A stretch of DNA of 34,265 nt from Pyronema omphalodes (taxonomy: Eukaryota; Ascomycota; Pezizomycetes; Pezizales; Pyronemataceae), in assembly GCA_024516155.1 (NCBI GenBank), contig JAJJXM010000145.1, positions 1 through 34,265 on the forward strand, given 5' to 3'. Every line of letters starts with the position of its first letter. Position 1 is the stretch's first letter. Below are positions 1-9,962 of the stretch, piece by piece. Both the position numbers and the translations under genes were made by a program. The notes under the pieces are model-generated. The model saw only the letters and a program-made list of their open reading frames with translations, was not told where the DNA came from and ran no database searches.

Positions 1-585
1 ACCTTTCATTTCTACTCCTGTCGAGCTTGGCGGAGTGTACGCAAGTATTCCACGATCTTCCAGAGATAATTCCTGTATCTGGTTAGCTGTATATTGATCA
101 TACTATACCACTCTCGATCATGAAGAAGGATAGTTACTATCTGTAGTATATGGAGAATAATAGGTACGCGGGGCATATACGTCAAGGTGGGCCCCGTTTG
201 CCATATTATCCATATACCGATCTTGAATGGCCGGATGGACTAGTTTCGCAACACCTTTGTGCTATCGTCAGAACCAGTTCACAGTGGCGGCAACAACGGA
301 GCGCGAGAACATGTCAACTACATGGCGATCTAGAATAGCTTACTGTCAATAGTATTACCTGGTTTGATTGCGAAAAACCACCAGTACACTGTGCACCAAG
401 TCATTTTGACAAGCGCACTGCAGGTACCCCGGTTCCACGGATCACGCAAAACTAATCTCACTGTTTTTCAGGGCATTAGAGCTGTATCAGTCAACAGTGA
501 ACTGTCTGTTCATGTCACACGATCTACGATTTTACCCGTTAAACCGGGTATACCGTTGGGAGGTCTGGTCACTCCCCGTGGTGAT
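1..585. repeat. Near-identical direct repeat, copy 1
   Basis: This stretch matches 22811-23394 base for base by eye, except for one missing C in a short C run (about position 430). The match stops abruptly after the sequence gtggtgat; beyond it only short, gapped similarity continues. The left edge is cut by the window start, so the true unit may be longer. A 62-residue open frame at 150-338 is identical in both copies but shows no family features, and I do not call it a gene. No terminal inverted repeats or target duplications are visible. Confidence 0.93.
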
Positions 586-1475
586 TGGCTCCTTGCTACG
601 CCAGTTTCGAAGGAGGCCACTGGTACAGGATCTATGGAACAAAGCTCGTATGTTCTGTGATCGAAAGGATAGATAATATATTGAAATAAAATATCTAAAA
701 TCGTGGCTCAGTCTTTTCTTCTCCTCACTGCGGGTTTCGTACATTTTTCCCTGCGAACATGAACCTCTAAAAAATGAAAAATAACAAAAAAAACCGAGAC
801 AAAAATAAACATGGAAAAAAAAAATTAAATGAAGAAAAAAAACATTGAAGAAAGAAAAAACAAAAGCAAAACCAGAAATGAAACCTCAGCATCATGCGTT
901 ATCAAAGGCTGACGTCGTTCTGTCAAAACCCAAAAACCGTGAAAAGTGTTCCCAGCCGTCATTTCCAGTCGAACGCTTCCGCTAATACGTAGGAAAGATC
1001 AATGGAGTTCTTCCACTCATTGTGATGCCTGTTGGTGTCTCGATAGGGCTTTATTATACGCTTGTAACCGAGCAAGTTGTTCCGTCAAGAAACAAGCGAA
1101 GCATAGGTCCCATGGACTACTCCTGACAATGACGGCGTCCGTTTATGTCCTGATAGAGAATTTTTACACGCCACCAACCGCTCAAACTGTTGCGTGGAGA
1201 CTAAAAAACAAACGCAACGTAAATCAAGGCATCATACACTCTGGTGTAGGCCGGTTAATTGCTGCGAAAGCCGCACAGTGACGCTTGCCAGGCCCACAAT
1301 TTCCTCCGGTAATCGCGAAACCCATATTGACTACAAGAAGTATCTGAGAACCAGCATTCCTCTCCTCAACTTTCTGATCTCCTTGGTAATATTCTTGACG
1401 TCCGAAAGCCCCCTTCACAGATTATCACCACACATCTTTTTCTACCGATTCTATTCTGAAAAAAGCATCATCACC
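586..1475. other. Repeat-derived, apparently non-coding DNA upstream of Elongin A
   Basis: After the near-identical block come an A-rich, low-complexity stretch (about 770-870) and a diverged segment at about 885-1060. That segment aligns with 24190-24350 through shared words such as atcaaaggctga, cccagcc and gcctgttgg. The part nearest 1476 should contain the promoter and 5' UTR of the Elongin A gene; it is pyrimidine-rich at about 1355-1430. No convincing coding region is seen. Confidence 0.6.
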
Positions 1476-2542
1476 ATGTTAGCTCAGCAAATTTCCCTCC
1501 GCTGCCCCCGCAAGGTCAACCACCACCAGACCTCTCCCGCTGCCACTCACCGACGACTGGTCTTCCCAACTGGTCCTGCCGACGCTGCCCTTCTGGAACT
1601 TAAAACAATGGAAGCTCAGGCTGAGCACGGGGGAAAACCTGCATTCACCAACATTCAACTCCAACAGATTTCTGTGCAAAGAATCTGCTGGGAGAATATT
1701 GAAAGGCTCGGCAATACAGCAACACCCCAGCATATTCGAAAGGCGGCCGAGAGAGTCTTGGTCAATCACAAGGCTGGTTTGTAACCCTCAAAATCACACC
1801 GTCCCTCTCCCTAATAATCAGAGCTAACGTACTACAGAAATCATCAGCTTTGGTGATCTTGCCTACGAGATGATTGAACCGGTCCTAAAGACCATCGATA
1901 GCGCCCCCCAGTTAAAGATCATCGAACAGAACAGCCCACAAATCCGTGATGCGGATCATCTGATCTGGCAAAAGCTTATTGCAAAGGACTTTGGCATGGG
2001 AGCATTGTCAAAGATAAAAGTTAAGGATGATAGCCGCTGGTCAGTATTATATGATGTAAGGTTTGCCTTGTCCAACACAAAGACAGTGACTAATGCAGGA
2101 ATAGACGTGCCGCGAGGAGCGGGCCGAGGAGAATGACCGTATCGCTCGGTCCATGAAGATGATTATGCAGGCCACTGAGGCGGAAAGGAAGACGACAACT
2201 GTCACCCACCTCAAGAGCTCCTCCGTTATACCCGCCGCAAGAGGTCGCACGAAAGGAGAGGGCTGGGGGGCCCGGAACCATTGGGATGCGAAGGTCGGAG
2301 CAAAAGTCAAGGACATTGTGAAGAAGTCCAAGGTCGAAGCTCACCAGGTCGCCCTCCGAAATCGTTCTGCGGAAACACCAGTTTTCCGTTCCGATATTGA
2401 CTCCAGCATGGCCGATGTCCTACGCATGAGGCACCAGCAACGTCTCCAGTTGACCACCAACACATCCAAGAAAAGACCTCAGAGAGATGATCCGCCTCTT
2501 AGGGGTGGTCTTCCGAAGAAGGCCAGAACCTCACGTTCATAA
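1476..2542 (+). CDS. Elongin A (RNA polymerase II transcription factor SIII subunit A), three exons
   Basis: Exons 1476-1776, 1838-2055 and 2105-2542 join in frame to a 318-residue protein. Intron 1 (61 nt) uses a GTTTGT donor and a gctaac branch site. Intron 2 (49 nt) uses GTAAGG and the second of two AG sites; the first would create an immediate stop. The start lies in a good context (atcaccATG). Residues about 66-75 (SVQRICWENI) resemble a BC box. Residues about 103-155 contain FGDLAYEMIEPVL and LKIIEQNSPQ, followed by LIWQKLIAKDF, the core of the Elongin A domain. A charged, Lys/Arg-rich tail follows, ending near KKRPQRDD. In other eukaryotes Elongin A binds Elongin C, stimulates Pol II elongation and can be the substrate subunit of a cullin ubiquitin ligase acting on stalled Pol II in the nucleus. 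The family call rests on recalled motifs; the splice model rests on frame continuity. Confidence 0.82.
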
Positions 2543-3852
2543 TCCATCCTGCCGCTAAAGATCCCTAATCGCAGATAAAACTTTGTGGGTGGTCTAGCCT
2601 ATTTACTATATCTGTACATCGACAGTATTTGTTCGTTATCGTTTTTGTGAATGTTACCTTTATAATCTATGTATTCAACGATTTTGTTTTTGTCCTTTTT
2701 TCATTCGTTTGGTTGTATTCTTTATCTCATCTAGATTTCAGACATTCATTTAGCACCATCATGTATATATATATAATAAAACCATATTTCACAATATACA
2801 TATACTTATTTTTGAAGTAAAGAAAAATAAAATTGTACCCAACTTATCATCTTATGATACTGAAAAAGCCGCCGATAATTTCCCCATTCTTGTAGAATTA
2901 TGCACAGGTGAACCGCGTGATATTTTTCTCGTAAAAAGACTGTTACTGTGACATCTTGAGCTATACTGTAGAAGTGTTCCGTCACTGTATCTCATTGGAT
3001 TGAGGCTTTATCTCGTGGATTTTCTCTCTACGCCAATAGTTCGTATGCGGTTTCAAGCCCCCAGCTGGGCGTCTTTATGTTGGGTCGTTTTAGTTCATAT
3101 CTACCCCACGCGAAAACATCGAACGCCAACATCCAACTTGTCTGTCCTCTCTATACCCCGAAATTGAATGTCGATGACGTCCCTTTCTCATGGTCTACGT
3201 AGCATCACCAAATTTCCTTCTAACAGTTCAACCCCCGCAGATGCACAAAGTGCGATAGTATGTAATAAGAATACCTTTCTACTGGAGAATTCCACGCAGC
3301 CCTATGATGACGCACAAAGAACCGTCGATGAAAAAGGAAAAAATGTAACTACCCTGCCGCATTCATTTATGACCCTTTCAGTTGCATAAAACCATATAAC
3401 CAGTACCACCTTGGGCTAGGACCGAAGAGGTTCGAAGATGTTAGGTTGCCCTTTTGCCTCGGTTTTTAGATGTTTTATACCTCGTGATTCAGCAAGACCA
3501 GAACATTCACTTTTCATGATTTGCATAATCATGCAATGGTTAATGGCGTCGGGAATATTCCTCAACCGTTGCCATCAAGACCATTGTTTTGAAACCAACC
3601 AGGTCAAGCAGACCCCGTAGCCGCCGGTACTAGTAACTATCTTGCAGAGCTGAGAGCACAGCTGGCTTTGTGGATCAAGAGAATCACTTTTTCGGAGAAA
3701 ACTATATATTCGGAATGGGATTGGTTTCGCGCCTTGCTGGGTCACTCAGTCTTTTTCTCTTGGATGATGGGGAAATAGAGAGGTGCAGCGAATTGCGGTG
3801 CAGATGTTGCGTGCAGGTGATGTTGCGTAACGTTACTTGCGCAGGAAAAGGG
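2543..3852. other. Intergenic region between Elongin A and LINE-A
   Basis: The first few hundred bases are AT-rich and should hold the Elongin A 3' UTR and polyadenylation signals. The remainder has only short open frames without family features. One unrecognised frame at about 3586-3777 reads AELRAQLALWIKRITF and ends at a stop; it could be a relic exon, but nothing supports expression. Confidence 0.5.
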
Positions 3853-3880
3853 TACAACCTATTTTGTTTGTTTTGTATCA
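3853..3880 (-). repeat. Possible tail-only relic of a LINE-A family insertion
   Basis: On the minus strand the sequence just outside LINE-A reads tgatacaaaacaaacaaaa and then taggttgta. This repeats the order of the LINE-A tail (tgatacaaaacaaaaacaaa) plus its target duplication (ataggttgta). The simplest reading is an earlier, almost completely 5'-truncated insertion of the same family at the same site, leaving only about 19 nt of tail and a 9-bp duplication. A pre-existing chance repeat is the alternative. Confidence 0.45.
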
Positions 3881-3892
3881 TACAACCTATGT
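3878..3892. repeat. LINE-A target-site duplication, 3' copy
   Basis: The 15-bp sequence tcatacaacctatgt is exactly repeated at 9948-9962. The two copies bracket LINE-A: this one abuts the CAAAA-rich tail, the other abuts the 5' end. Length and placement fit target-primed reverse transcription. Confidence 0.85.
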
Positions 3893-4308
3893 TTTGTTTT
3901 TGTTTTGTATCATACACTGTTCGAGGCCTGAAAGGCCTATGCAGGAAGAAAGAAATCCTGGTATCCCGTCCTCGTGGCCAAGACCACCTAATGAGGCGCC
4001 CCTATCTCCTATCCCCGTTACACACCCCAGAAGTAAAAAAAAATAAAAAGAAAAAAAGCAAATACTCAGTCAAACCGTGCACCCCCAGAAAGAAAAGAAA
4101 GGAAAGAAAGAAAAGAAAAAATAAAAAGAAAAGGAGACAAAGTCGCTTAGAAGCGGACTGCTCTAATACATCGCGAGAAAAAACAGAGGAAACCGAAGAT
4201 ACGCGTCTTAACCCAACGAAAAGAAAAAGAAAAAAGGGAAATCCCCGCATCCCGCATCACCTCATTCCCCGTATCCTCCCAATTTGGCCTCACCCACCCG
4301 TGCCATTC
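3893..4308 (-). other. LINE-A 3' UTR with terminal hairpin and pyrimidine tract
   Basis: Read on the sense (minus) strand, the UTR has a long pyrimidine-rich segment (complement of 4035-4140). Close to the end is a small palindrome: AGGCCT, 3-nt loop, AGGCCT at 3924-3938, about 30-45 nt from the 3' end. The element closes with repeats of CAAAA type. LINE reverse transcriptases often recognise a 3' terminal RNA structure, so the palindrome is a candidate for that role (inference). Confidence 0.6.
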
Positions 4309-7300
4309 TCATTCCACATAGCGCCTACCCACCTCCGTGGCTGCTAGGAATTCCAAGATCGCTTTGGTAAGCCGATCGTCCGAAAAAATCTCCACCGCCT
4401 TCAGCCTTCCCCGCCGTCGCCGCGGCTTGCCAGTTATTTTTTCCACCTCTTGAGCGAGTACCTCGTACTCACGTTGCCAGCGATCGCAGGCACCAAACAG
4501 GTGACCCCGCGTTTGGCGTTCTCCGGAATCGCACCACCAACAGCGATCGGAGTCTTTTTTCTTTATGCGCACCAGGTGGGTGCCTATCAGCGCGTGACCG
4601 GAGGCAATCTGGTAGAACACCGCAGCCCGGTGTTTAGGCACGGTTTTCAGGCCGTCGCGGATGCCCCACTTCTTTCGTGGGCGGTAGGCTGCGCTAAGGT
4701 CTGTACGCTGGCGTACCCACTTCGATGCGATCGCCTTGGGGATCTCCGTCACTGCGCGGTTGACGTGCGCCAGCGACGTCCAAGGGAGGGGGGAGCAGAC
4801 GGGGTTTGCACACCCTCGGAGGGGGGGGGCCAAACAACGGTGGCTGGTGCCGTGTTTTGCTGCCGCGTCCGCAGCTTCGTTTTCGAGGATGTCGCTGTGT
4901 CCGGGTACCCACCGGAAGACCACTTCGATGCCGGTGAAGGCGCGGAGTTTTGCGACCTCCGTCGCGATCAGGCGCTGCAAGATCTGGCCCGGGCCAGGCA
5001 CGTCGGAGAGCAGGCGCTGCAGCGCGGCTTGTGCATCGGAGAAAATAGTGAGGAGCGGGGGGGGGGCGGGCTACTGAGTAATGGTAATTATCCCAGTAAT
5101 CGCGCAGGGCCATCAGCATGGCATGAAGCTCGGCGTCGTACACCTCTGCATGACGTCCCACGCAGAAGGAGGAGGGGGTGAGGATGCCTCTCACGTAACG
5201 AACGAAGCCTGAACCAGCAACATCTTCTATGCGAGACCCGTCGGTCCAAACGCAGGCGGATCCAAGGTTTCTCCATTGTAACGCGCACTCGGTTGCTTCG
5301 TCCCTCGATGCTATGACGACGGTACCGGGGAACTGTTGGGGGAGAGGGGGGAAGACCCTCTCGACGTGATGGAAGCCCGAGCGAGTTGTGGCGCGCTGAG
5401 TTAGTTGCCTGACGATGTCGGCGGTCGGAGACGGGGGGCTGGATCCGGGGGGGGCTGGGCGGGTAAGAAGTCGCGCTCTGAAGCGGGCTTCCCGTCCGCG
5501 CACGAGGGATTCTGCCGGTCGCGTCGCGCTTTCTGCTGCCAGAAAGCCGAGCGGGGTTGTACGGAAGCAGCCGGTGATGGCCCGTGCCTGCTTGTTGAGA
5601 ACGAGTTGGAGGCGGGACAGGTGCCCAGCGTCTCGGGAGGGGAGTCGGCGGACGGCGTTAATTTCTATGCCGTAGGTAGCAACGGATTGCACCACCGCTT
5701 GTTGAAGATTAGCGGTGCTGCCTGCGGGGAGCCCGTATTTCTTGCACAAGCGTGCAATTTGTGCTTGTTGTTGCGAGGCCCGGGAGAGCCATTTCTGGCG
5801 ATGCTGGTTAAAGGTGAGTTTTGCGTCCAGCCAGTAACCTAACCACCGAACAGCGGTTTCGGAATACCGAATGGGGTGGGTTCCCACCGTCACTGTGAGG
5901 GAGTCGGGGTTCGGGGGAGAGCGTTTGTGGGAGAAAAGGATTGCTTCCGTCTTTTCTGATTCGAACACAACCGCGTTCGCTTCACCCCACGCGAGGCAGA
6001 GGGACGCGCATCGATCTAACTTGGTGGTGACGTCAGTCGCTGACGCGCCTTTCACGAGCCACGTGACGTCATCGACGAAGGACAGTCCCAGCGTTCCTCC
6101 GACCTCCGCTTCCACCATCTTCGCCAGATCTGCTATGTACAGCAGAAACAATATCGGGGACACGGGGGAGCCTTGGGGTAACCCAGTGTCTGTGTCTATC
6201 GGCTCGCCAGCCTCCCCTGCGAGAAAGATCTCGACTCGCCTACCTCTCATGAAGCTCGTCACCCAGCGAACAAGACCTTCGTCGAAGGTTGCTCTACGCA
6301 GCTTATTGGTTAAGCACACGCTGTTGACGGTAGGAAACGCGCCCTTTACATCCATCAAGAGAGCGCCTGCTAAAGCCTTTTCCTCCCAAGCAGCCTCGAC
6401 GAATCCTACCAAAACCGCCGCCGCGTCCGCTGCCGACCTGTTCGTCCTCCCCCCAAACTGCCCGTAATGTAGGATCCCCGTGCGCTCAGCTTCTTGTGCG
6501 AGCAGCACCGCTACCACTTTTTCAACCAGCTTGCCAAGGCAGCTGAGCAGGGAGATGATCCGAAAGCTTTTTGCACGCGAGTAGCTCGGCTTTCCCGGCT
6601 TCGGGATGCACACCCCCTTTGCGATCTTCCAGTCGCGGGGGTGATACCCCAGGCGTATGCACTGTTTCACCACCGCAACAACCCGGTCCGGATCCCACGA
6701 AAGCAGGGCTTTGATGATGGGGACACCCAGCGCATCAGCGCCTGGGGCCTTCTTGTTGCTCTGTCTGGACAAAGCGGAGGAAACGGATGGTAACGAGACG
6801 GACTGCCACAGGGTTCCGGGCGGCCCCGGGGGGAGTGGTAACTCCGAGAAGGGGTTAGGGGGGGGAAAGGATACTTCCGCGAGCATCCTACGTTTATCCT
6901 GATCGTCCTCTGCTCTTTGCCCTTCTTCATTCTCGAGCGGACCTACCACCGTCGCTGCCCGCGGTTTAGTCATCCTCAGTGCTGCCCAGACAGCGTCCCC
7001 GTTGGCTGTCGACAGGAAGTCCCCCCAGCACCTACGCTTTTTCTGTCTCTGTAGCGAATGATATGCGTTGCGCAGTTGGTGCTCTTCTTCCACCGTTGCG
7101 CGCCCTTCCTTGACCGCTCTTCGGGTCCTCCCATACTCCGTACGAGCCTCACGAATCTCCGCACACCACCACCGCTTCGACCGTGCGGTGAGCCGAATTT
7201 TCCTTGCTCGTTCCTCCAACAAAGATGTCAGTTCCTCCCGTACCCAAACTACCTCATCTTCCACTTCCTCCTCCGTGCTGAGATCCGTGAGGAGCGGTCT

Positions 7301-8080
7301 GCGTTCGCTTCGATGGCGCCAATCCAACGCCGCAGAGACCGCTCCGACCTCATCCTCCAACAGTTCCTTGACAGCCCACCCCCTCGTTGGGACTTCAAAG
7401 TCCGCCGGAGCTATCACCGTCGACACTTCCCACGACAACGCAGCGTGGTCGGACGTGGTGGCATGTTCCGGATCGTCCAATCTTGTGGCTCTCACCGCCG
7501 TCGCTATCTCCTCCGTCGCGAGCACCAAGTCGATAACGCTGTACCGCAGCTGACCTGTTTGCTGGTGAGTTTCGAGACTGTCACCTACGTAATGAAGGTT
7601 GTGTGAATCCATCAGGGACTCTAGGAAGGCGTGGTGGAGCGGTGCGTCACACCGGGGGTTCCACCGCTGGCTATGGGCATTGAAGTCGCCCGCCAGTACC
7701 GTTCCCGAGGTGATGATACGATCCCAGCTGACGTCTCTAGCTGGTCGAGCTCCGTCCGAGTTACGAGGAGCGTCGTAGACATTCACCATCCTGAGCTGCC
7801 TGTGTCCTCGACACATTACGTCCAAAACCTGCAAGTCCCCGTCGCTTCCCACCGCGAGATCCTCCCTAGGCCTCAACGTCCACGCTGAGTCTTTACGTAC
7901 CGCTGCCATCACTCTACCACCCCAGAAAAAGTCGTACGCCGGGTGTCTCCACCCTTGGAACGTCGGCGGCTCCTGCACAAGCACGACGTCCGCACCCAAC
8001 TCTTTCCCGCTCTCCATGATCGCCGTAAGAACCTCACCGCTCTTGCGACAGTTCAACTGTAGAACCTGAATTGTACTCAT
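4309..8080 (-). pseudogene. LINE-A ORF2: AP endonuclease, reverse transcriptase, RNase H (one frameshift)
   Basis: Open frames 8080-4694 and 5001-4309 form one ORF of about 1257 residues, interrupted by a frameshift in a G10 run (5057-5066). The AP endonuclease occupies residues about 1-220 (LQLNCRKSG, VLVQEPP, LAGDFNAH, SDHAALSW). The reverse transcriptase spans about 440-720: KKAPGADALG, LMDVKGAF with a catalytic Asp, GLPQGSPVSPILF, and FVDD at about 669-672 as the catalytic box. RNase H follows with WTDGSRI, DAELHA, then past the frameshift IFSDAQAAL and WVPGHSDILENEAAD, giving all four acidic residues. The C-terminus has a CCHC finger (CWWC...H...C). The product makes the first-strand nick and copies the element RNA at the target. 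The start overlaps the ORF1 stop as ATGA. The frameshift may be real decay or a homopolymer sequence error. Confidence 0.93.
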
Positions 8081-8092
8081 AATTCAGGTTCT
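8061..8092 (-). promoter_or_regulatory. Perfect 12-bp hairpin with the ORF1 stop/ORF2 start in its loop
   Basis: agaacctgaatt (8061-8072) and aattcaggttct (8081-8092) are exact reverse complements separated by 8 nt. In the sense RNA the loop is AUGAGUAC. AUG (8080-8078) starts ORF2 and the overlapping UGA (8079-8077) ends ORF1. ORF2 of some other LINEs (SART1 is the known case) is translated by termination-reinitiation at an overlapping stop/start helped by local RNA structure. A similar role is inferred here. The stem lies inside codons of both ORFs. Confidence 0.75.
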
Positions 8093-9813
8093 GTGGGCGC
8101 AACGGCATCGGTCAACCCCGCGGAGGAGGCGACTTCGGAATCGGTGTCCATGAGGACAGCGAAGGGGTTCACAACCACCAGGGCGGTGGAGGGGCTGGGG
8201 TCTTGAGTCTGGGGGGAGGGGGACGGAGGGGAGGAGGGGGTCGGAGCGGGGGCTACACGCGAGGTGGGGGCGGCAGCGGTGACAGGGTTTAATTGGGACG
8301 AGCGGGCGAGGCGGGCGGCCGCTATGGCGGCGAGGCGATCAGGGCAGGTTCGAGCTGTCGCAAAGTGTTCTTCCCCGCAATTAGCACACTTAGGTACCGC
8401 GAGAGAATGGGGGCACGCTGAGCCCATGGGCTTGCTACAGCCTGCGAATGAGCACGCGGGGTGCTTCGCGGTGGGGTGGCTGAGGGCGCAGAAGGCGCAC
8501 CGGAACACATCAGGCGTGGAGCAGCGCTCGCGGATGTGGCCCCATTTTAGGCATCCGGAGCACTGACTGTCGGGGCCCTCGAAGACGTAGAGCTCTGCCC
8601 GGTGGCGGCGACTGCCCAGCAAGACGCCTTTGGTGATTAGCAGGCGGGCGGAAGCGGAGCTCCTCACGAAAACTACGGCGGATGAACTTTGGGTGGCACC
8701 GCGAACGAAGCGCTCACGAATTTCTTCAACCTTACCCAACCAACGGACGTTAGGTAGTACTTCTACGTTTTCATGGTTTGCTTGTATTTCCACCTGGAGT
8801 TTTTGCACTCCGTGGGAACCTTCCCCCAGGAAACGCGCGAGCGGCACGCCGTGCACCTTGAGGGCTACCCAACGGTCTAGCTCCTCGACGTCAGTAACCC
8901 CGGAGTCTACTTCCCTAACGGCGTTGATGATTTCGTTACGATACAAACGTAAAAGCGTGGCTGCATCAACCCCTGGGACGGTGGTGGCCGTCAGGGTACC
9001 CTTTGCGTTGCGGGACACCTTCAGAACGCGGTGGAACTGAGGCGCGTTCTTGTACCACAAGCAGTTGTTAATGGCTGCTGTGTACGCGTCCAGGGGCTGG
9101 GAGCAGTTTGCGCTGGCGGGGTCACGAACGAAGACGATACGACGGACCTCAGACGGGAGGTTTGTGGCGGGGGCGTGAAGGCTACCAGCGCGTTGCTGGA
9201 CCTTCTTCGCGTGACGTGACTGGTGAGTGGCCCACGGGGTGGTAAGGGCAGGCGTGGGGGCGGGGAGGCTCGCGTTGGCAGCGGCGACCTGTGCGATGGT
9301 CGGCTGGGTGGCTATCGGAACGGGAGGACGGGGCGGAGCGGCGGTGGTTTGCGCGGTGGGGCGGGACGGCCTGGGGGCGGGCGGGGCGGGTCTGGCAAGA
9401 GCCTCATTAAGGCGGTCGCGAAGCTCACGATTGACTGTGCGGAGGCGCGTGACCTCTTCCTCCAGGGCGGGGACGCGTTTGTCCAGGGCATCTAGCCTCT
9501 TACCAAGGCTGAGGATGTACTCAGGGTTAATGACAGACACGACCGTGGGCGCGTCGTCTCCGCGTTTCTCGCGTTTTTCACACGCAGGGCCTTCCTCTTC
9601 GAGGGGCTGGGTGGCTGGGGCTCGTTTTCCAACTGCCTGTTGGAGGCGAGCGTGTGCTGCGGAAGAGCCCCTGATGGCCATCGGAGTGGGGGTACCAGGG
9701 GGGACGGAGCGGGCGGTGCCAAAGACGTCGTCGTCTGGTTGGCCGCTGGGTTTCGGAGTGGAGGGGATCGGGGCATGCCGTTGGAGAGAGGACGTCTCCC
9801 CAAAGCGGAGCAT
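8077..9813 (-). CDS. LINE-A ORF1: Gag-like RNA-binding protein with CCHC zinc knuckles
   Basis: The 578-residue frame begins at the first ATG of the frame, 134 nt from the element 5' end. A disordered Pro-rich N-terminus is followed by a predicted coiled coil at about 105-140 (LGKRLDALDKRV, EEEVTRLRTVNREL) and a long Pro/Ala linker. A central domain is followed by zinc-knuckle motifs at about 425-505: CSGCLKWGHIRERC, CAFCALSHPTAKHPAC and CANCGEEHFATARTC. Such ORF1 proteins coat the element RNA in a ribonucleoprotein with ORF2. The frame is intact. Its stop TGA overlaps the ORF2 ATG within a perfect hairpin, so the two ORFs are probably translated from one bicistronic RNA. Confidence 0.9.
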   Translation of the reverse strand: MLRFGETSSLQRHAPIPSTPKPSGQPDDDVFGTARSVPPGTPTPMAIRGSSAAHARLQQAVGKRAPATQPLEEEGPACEKREKRGDDAPTVVSVINPEYILSLGKRLDALDKRVPALEEEVTRLRTVNRELRDRLNEALARPAPPAPRPSRPTAQTTAAPPRPPVPIATQPTIAQVAAANASLPAPTPALTTPWATHQSRHAKKVQQRAGSLHAPATNLPSEVRRIVFVRDPASANCSQPLDAYTAAINNCLWYKNAPQFHRVLKVSRNAKGTLTATTVPGVDAATLLRLYRNEIINAVREVDSGVTDVEELDRWVALKVHGVPLARFLGEGSHGVQKLQVEIQANHENVEVLPNVRWLGKVEEIRERFVRGATQSSSAVVFVRSSASARLLITKGVLLGSRRHRAELYVFEGPDSQCSGCLKWGHIRERCSTPDVFRCAFCALSHPTAKHPACSFAGCSKPMGSACPHSLAVPKCANCGEEHFATARTCPDRLAAIAAARLARSSQLNPVTAAAPTSRVAPAPTPSSPPSPSPQTQDPSPSTALVVVNPFAVLMDTDSEVASSAGLTDAVAPTEPEL

Positions 9814-9947
9814 GCCTGCGGGCTGGTGGAGAGCCAGGGCCGCGGATAGGGGGGGGCTTGAGGCCGTGATGTTTCTGTAGAATTTCCCAAACAGGAAAAT
9901 TAAGCGAAAAGTTGGCGGTTAGAAAGCGCCAAGGTGAGGTGTTTTTT

Positions 9948-9962
9948 TCATACAACCTATGT
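9948..9962. repeat. LINE-A target-site duplication, 5' copy
   Basis: An exact 15-bp match to 3878-3892. It lies next to the run of T (A on the sense strand) that begins the LINE-A 5' end, and defines the upstream boundary of the element. Confidence 0.85.

Larger units (their letters stand above)
3893..9947 (-). mobile_element. LINE-A, full-length non-LTR retrotransposon (Tad/I-like organisation)
   Basis: The element is 6055 bp between 15-bp target duplications. In the sense (minus) direction it has a 134-nt 5' UTR (9947-9814), ORF1 with zinc knuckles (9813-8077), ORF2 with endonuclease, reverse transcriptase and RNase H (8080-4309), a roughly 415-nt 3' UTR, and a short tail of CAAAA-type repeats instead of a long poly(A). 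An AP endonuclease N-terminal to the RT plus a C-terminal RNase H places it in the broad I/Tad group known from filamentous fungi. The coding region is GC-rich and the only clear lesion is a frameshift in a G10 run (plus-strand 5057-5066), so the copy looks young. It was inserted upstream of the lectin gene, in opposite orientation to it. Confidence 0.92.

Noticed and set aside
150..338. 62-residue open frame identical in both direct-repeat copies (also 22960-23148)
   Set aside because: Identity follows from the DNA being near-identical, so it does not show coding constraint; there is no family motif, intron signal or clear promoter.
3670..4347. 225-residue plus-strand frame
   Set aside because: It runs from flanking DNA into the polypurine 3' UTR of LINE-A and encodes a Lys/Arg low-complexity stretch; it is a shadow of the element UTR.
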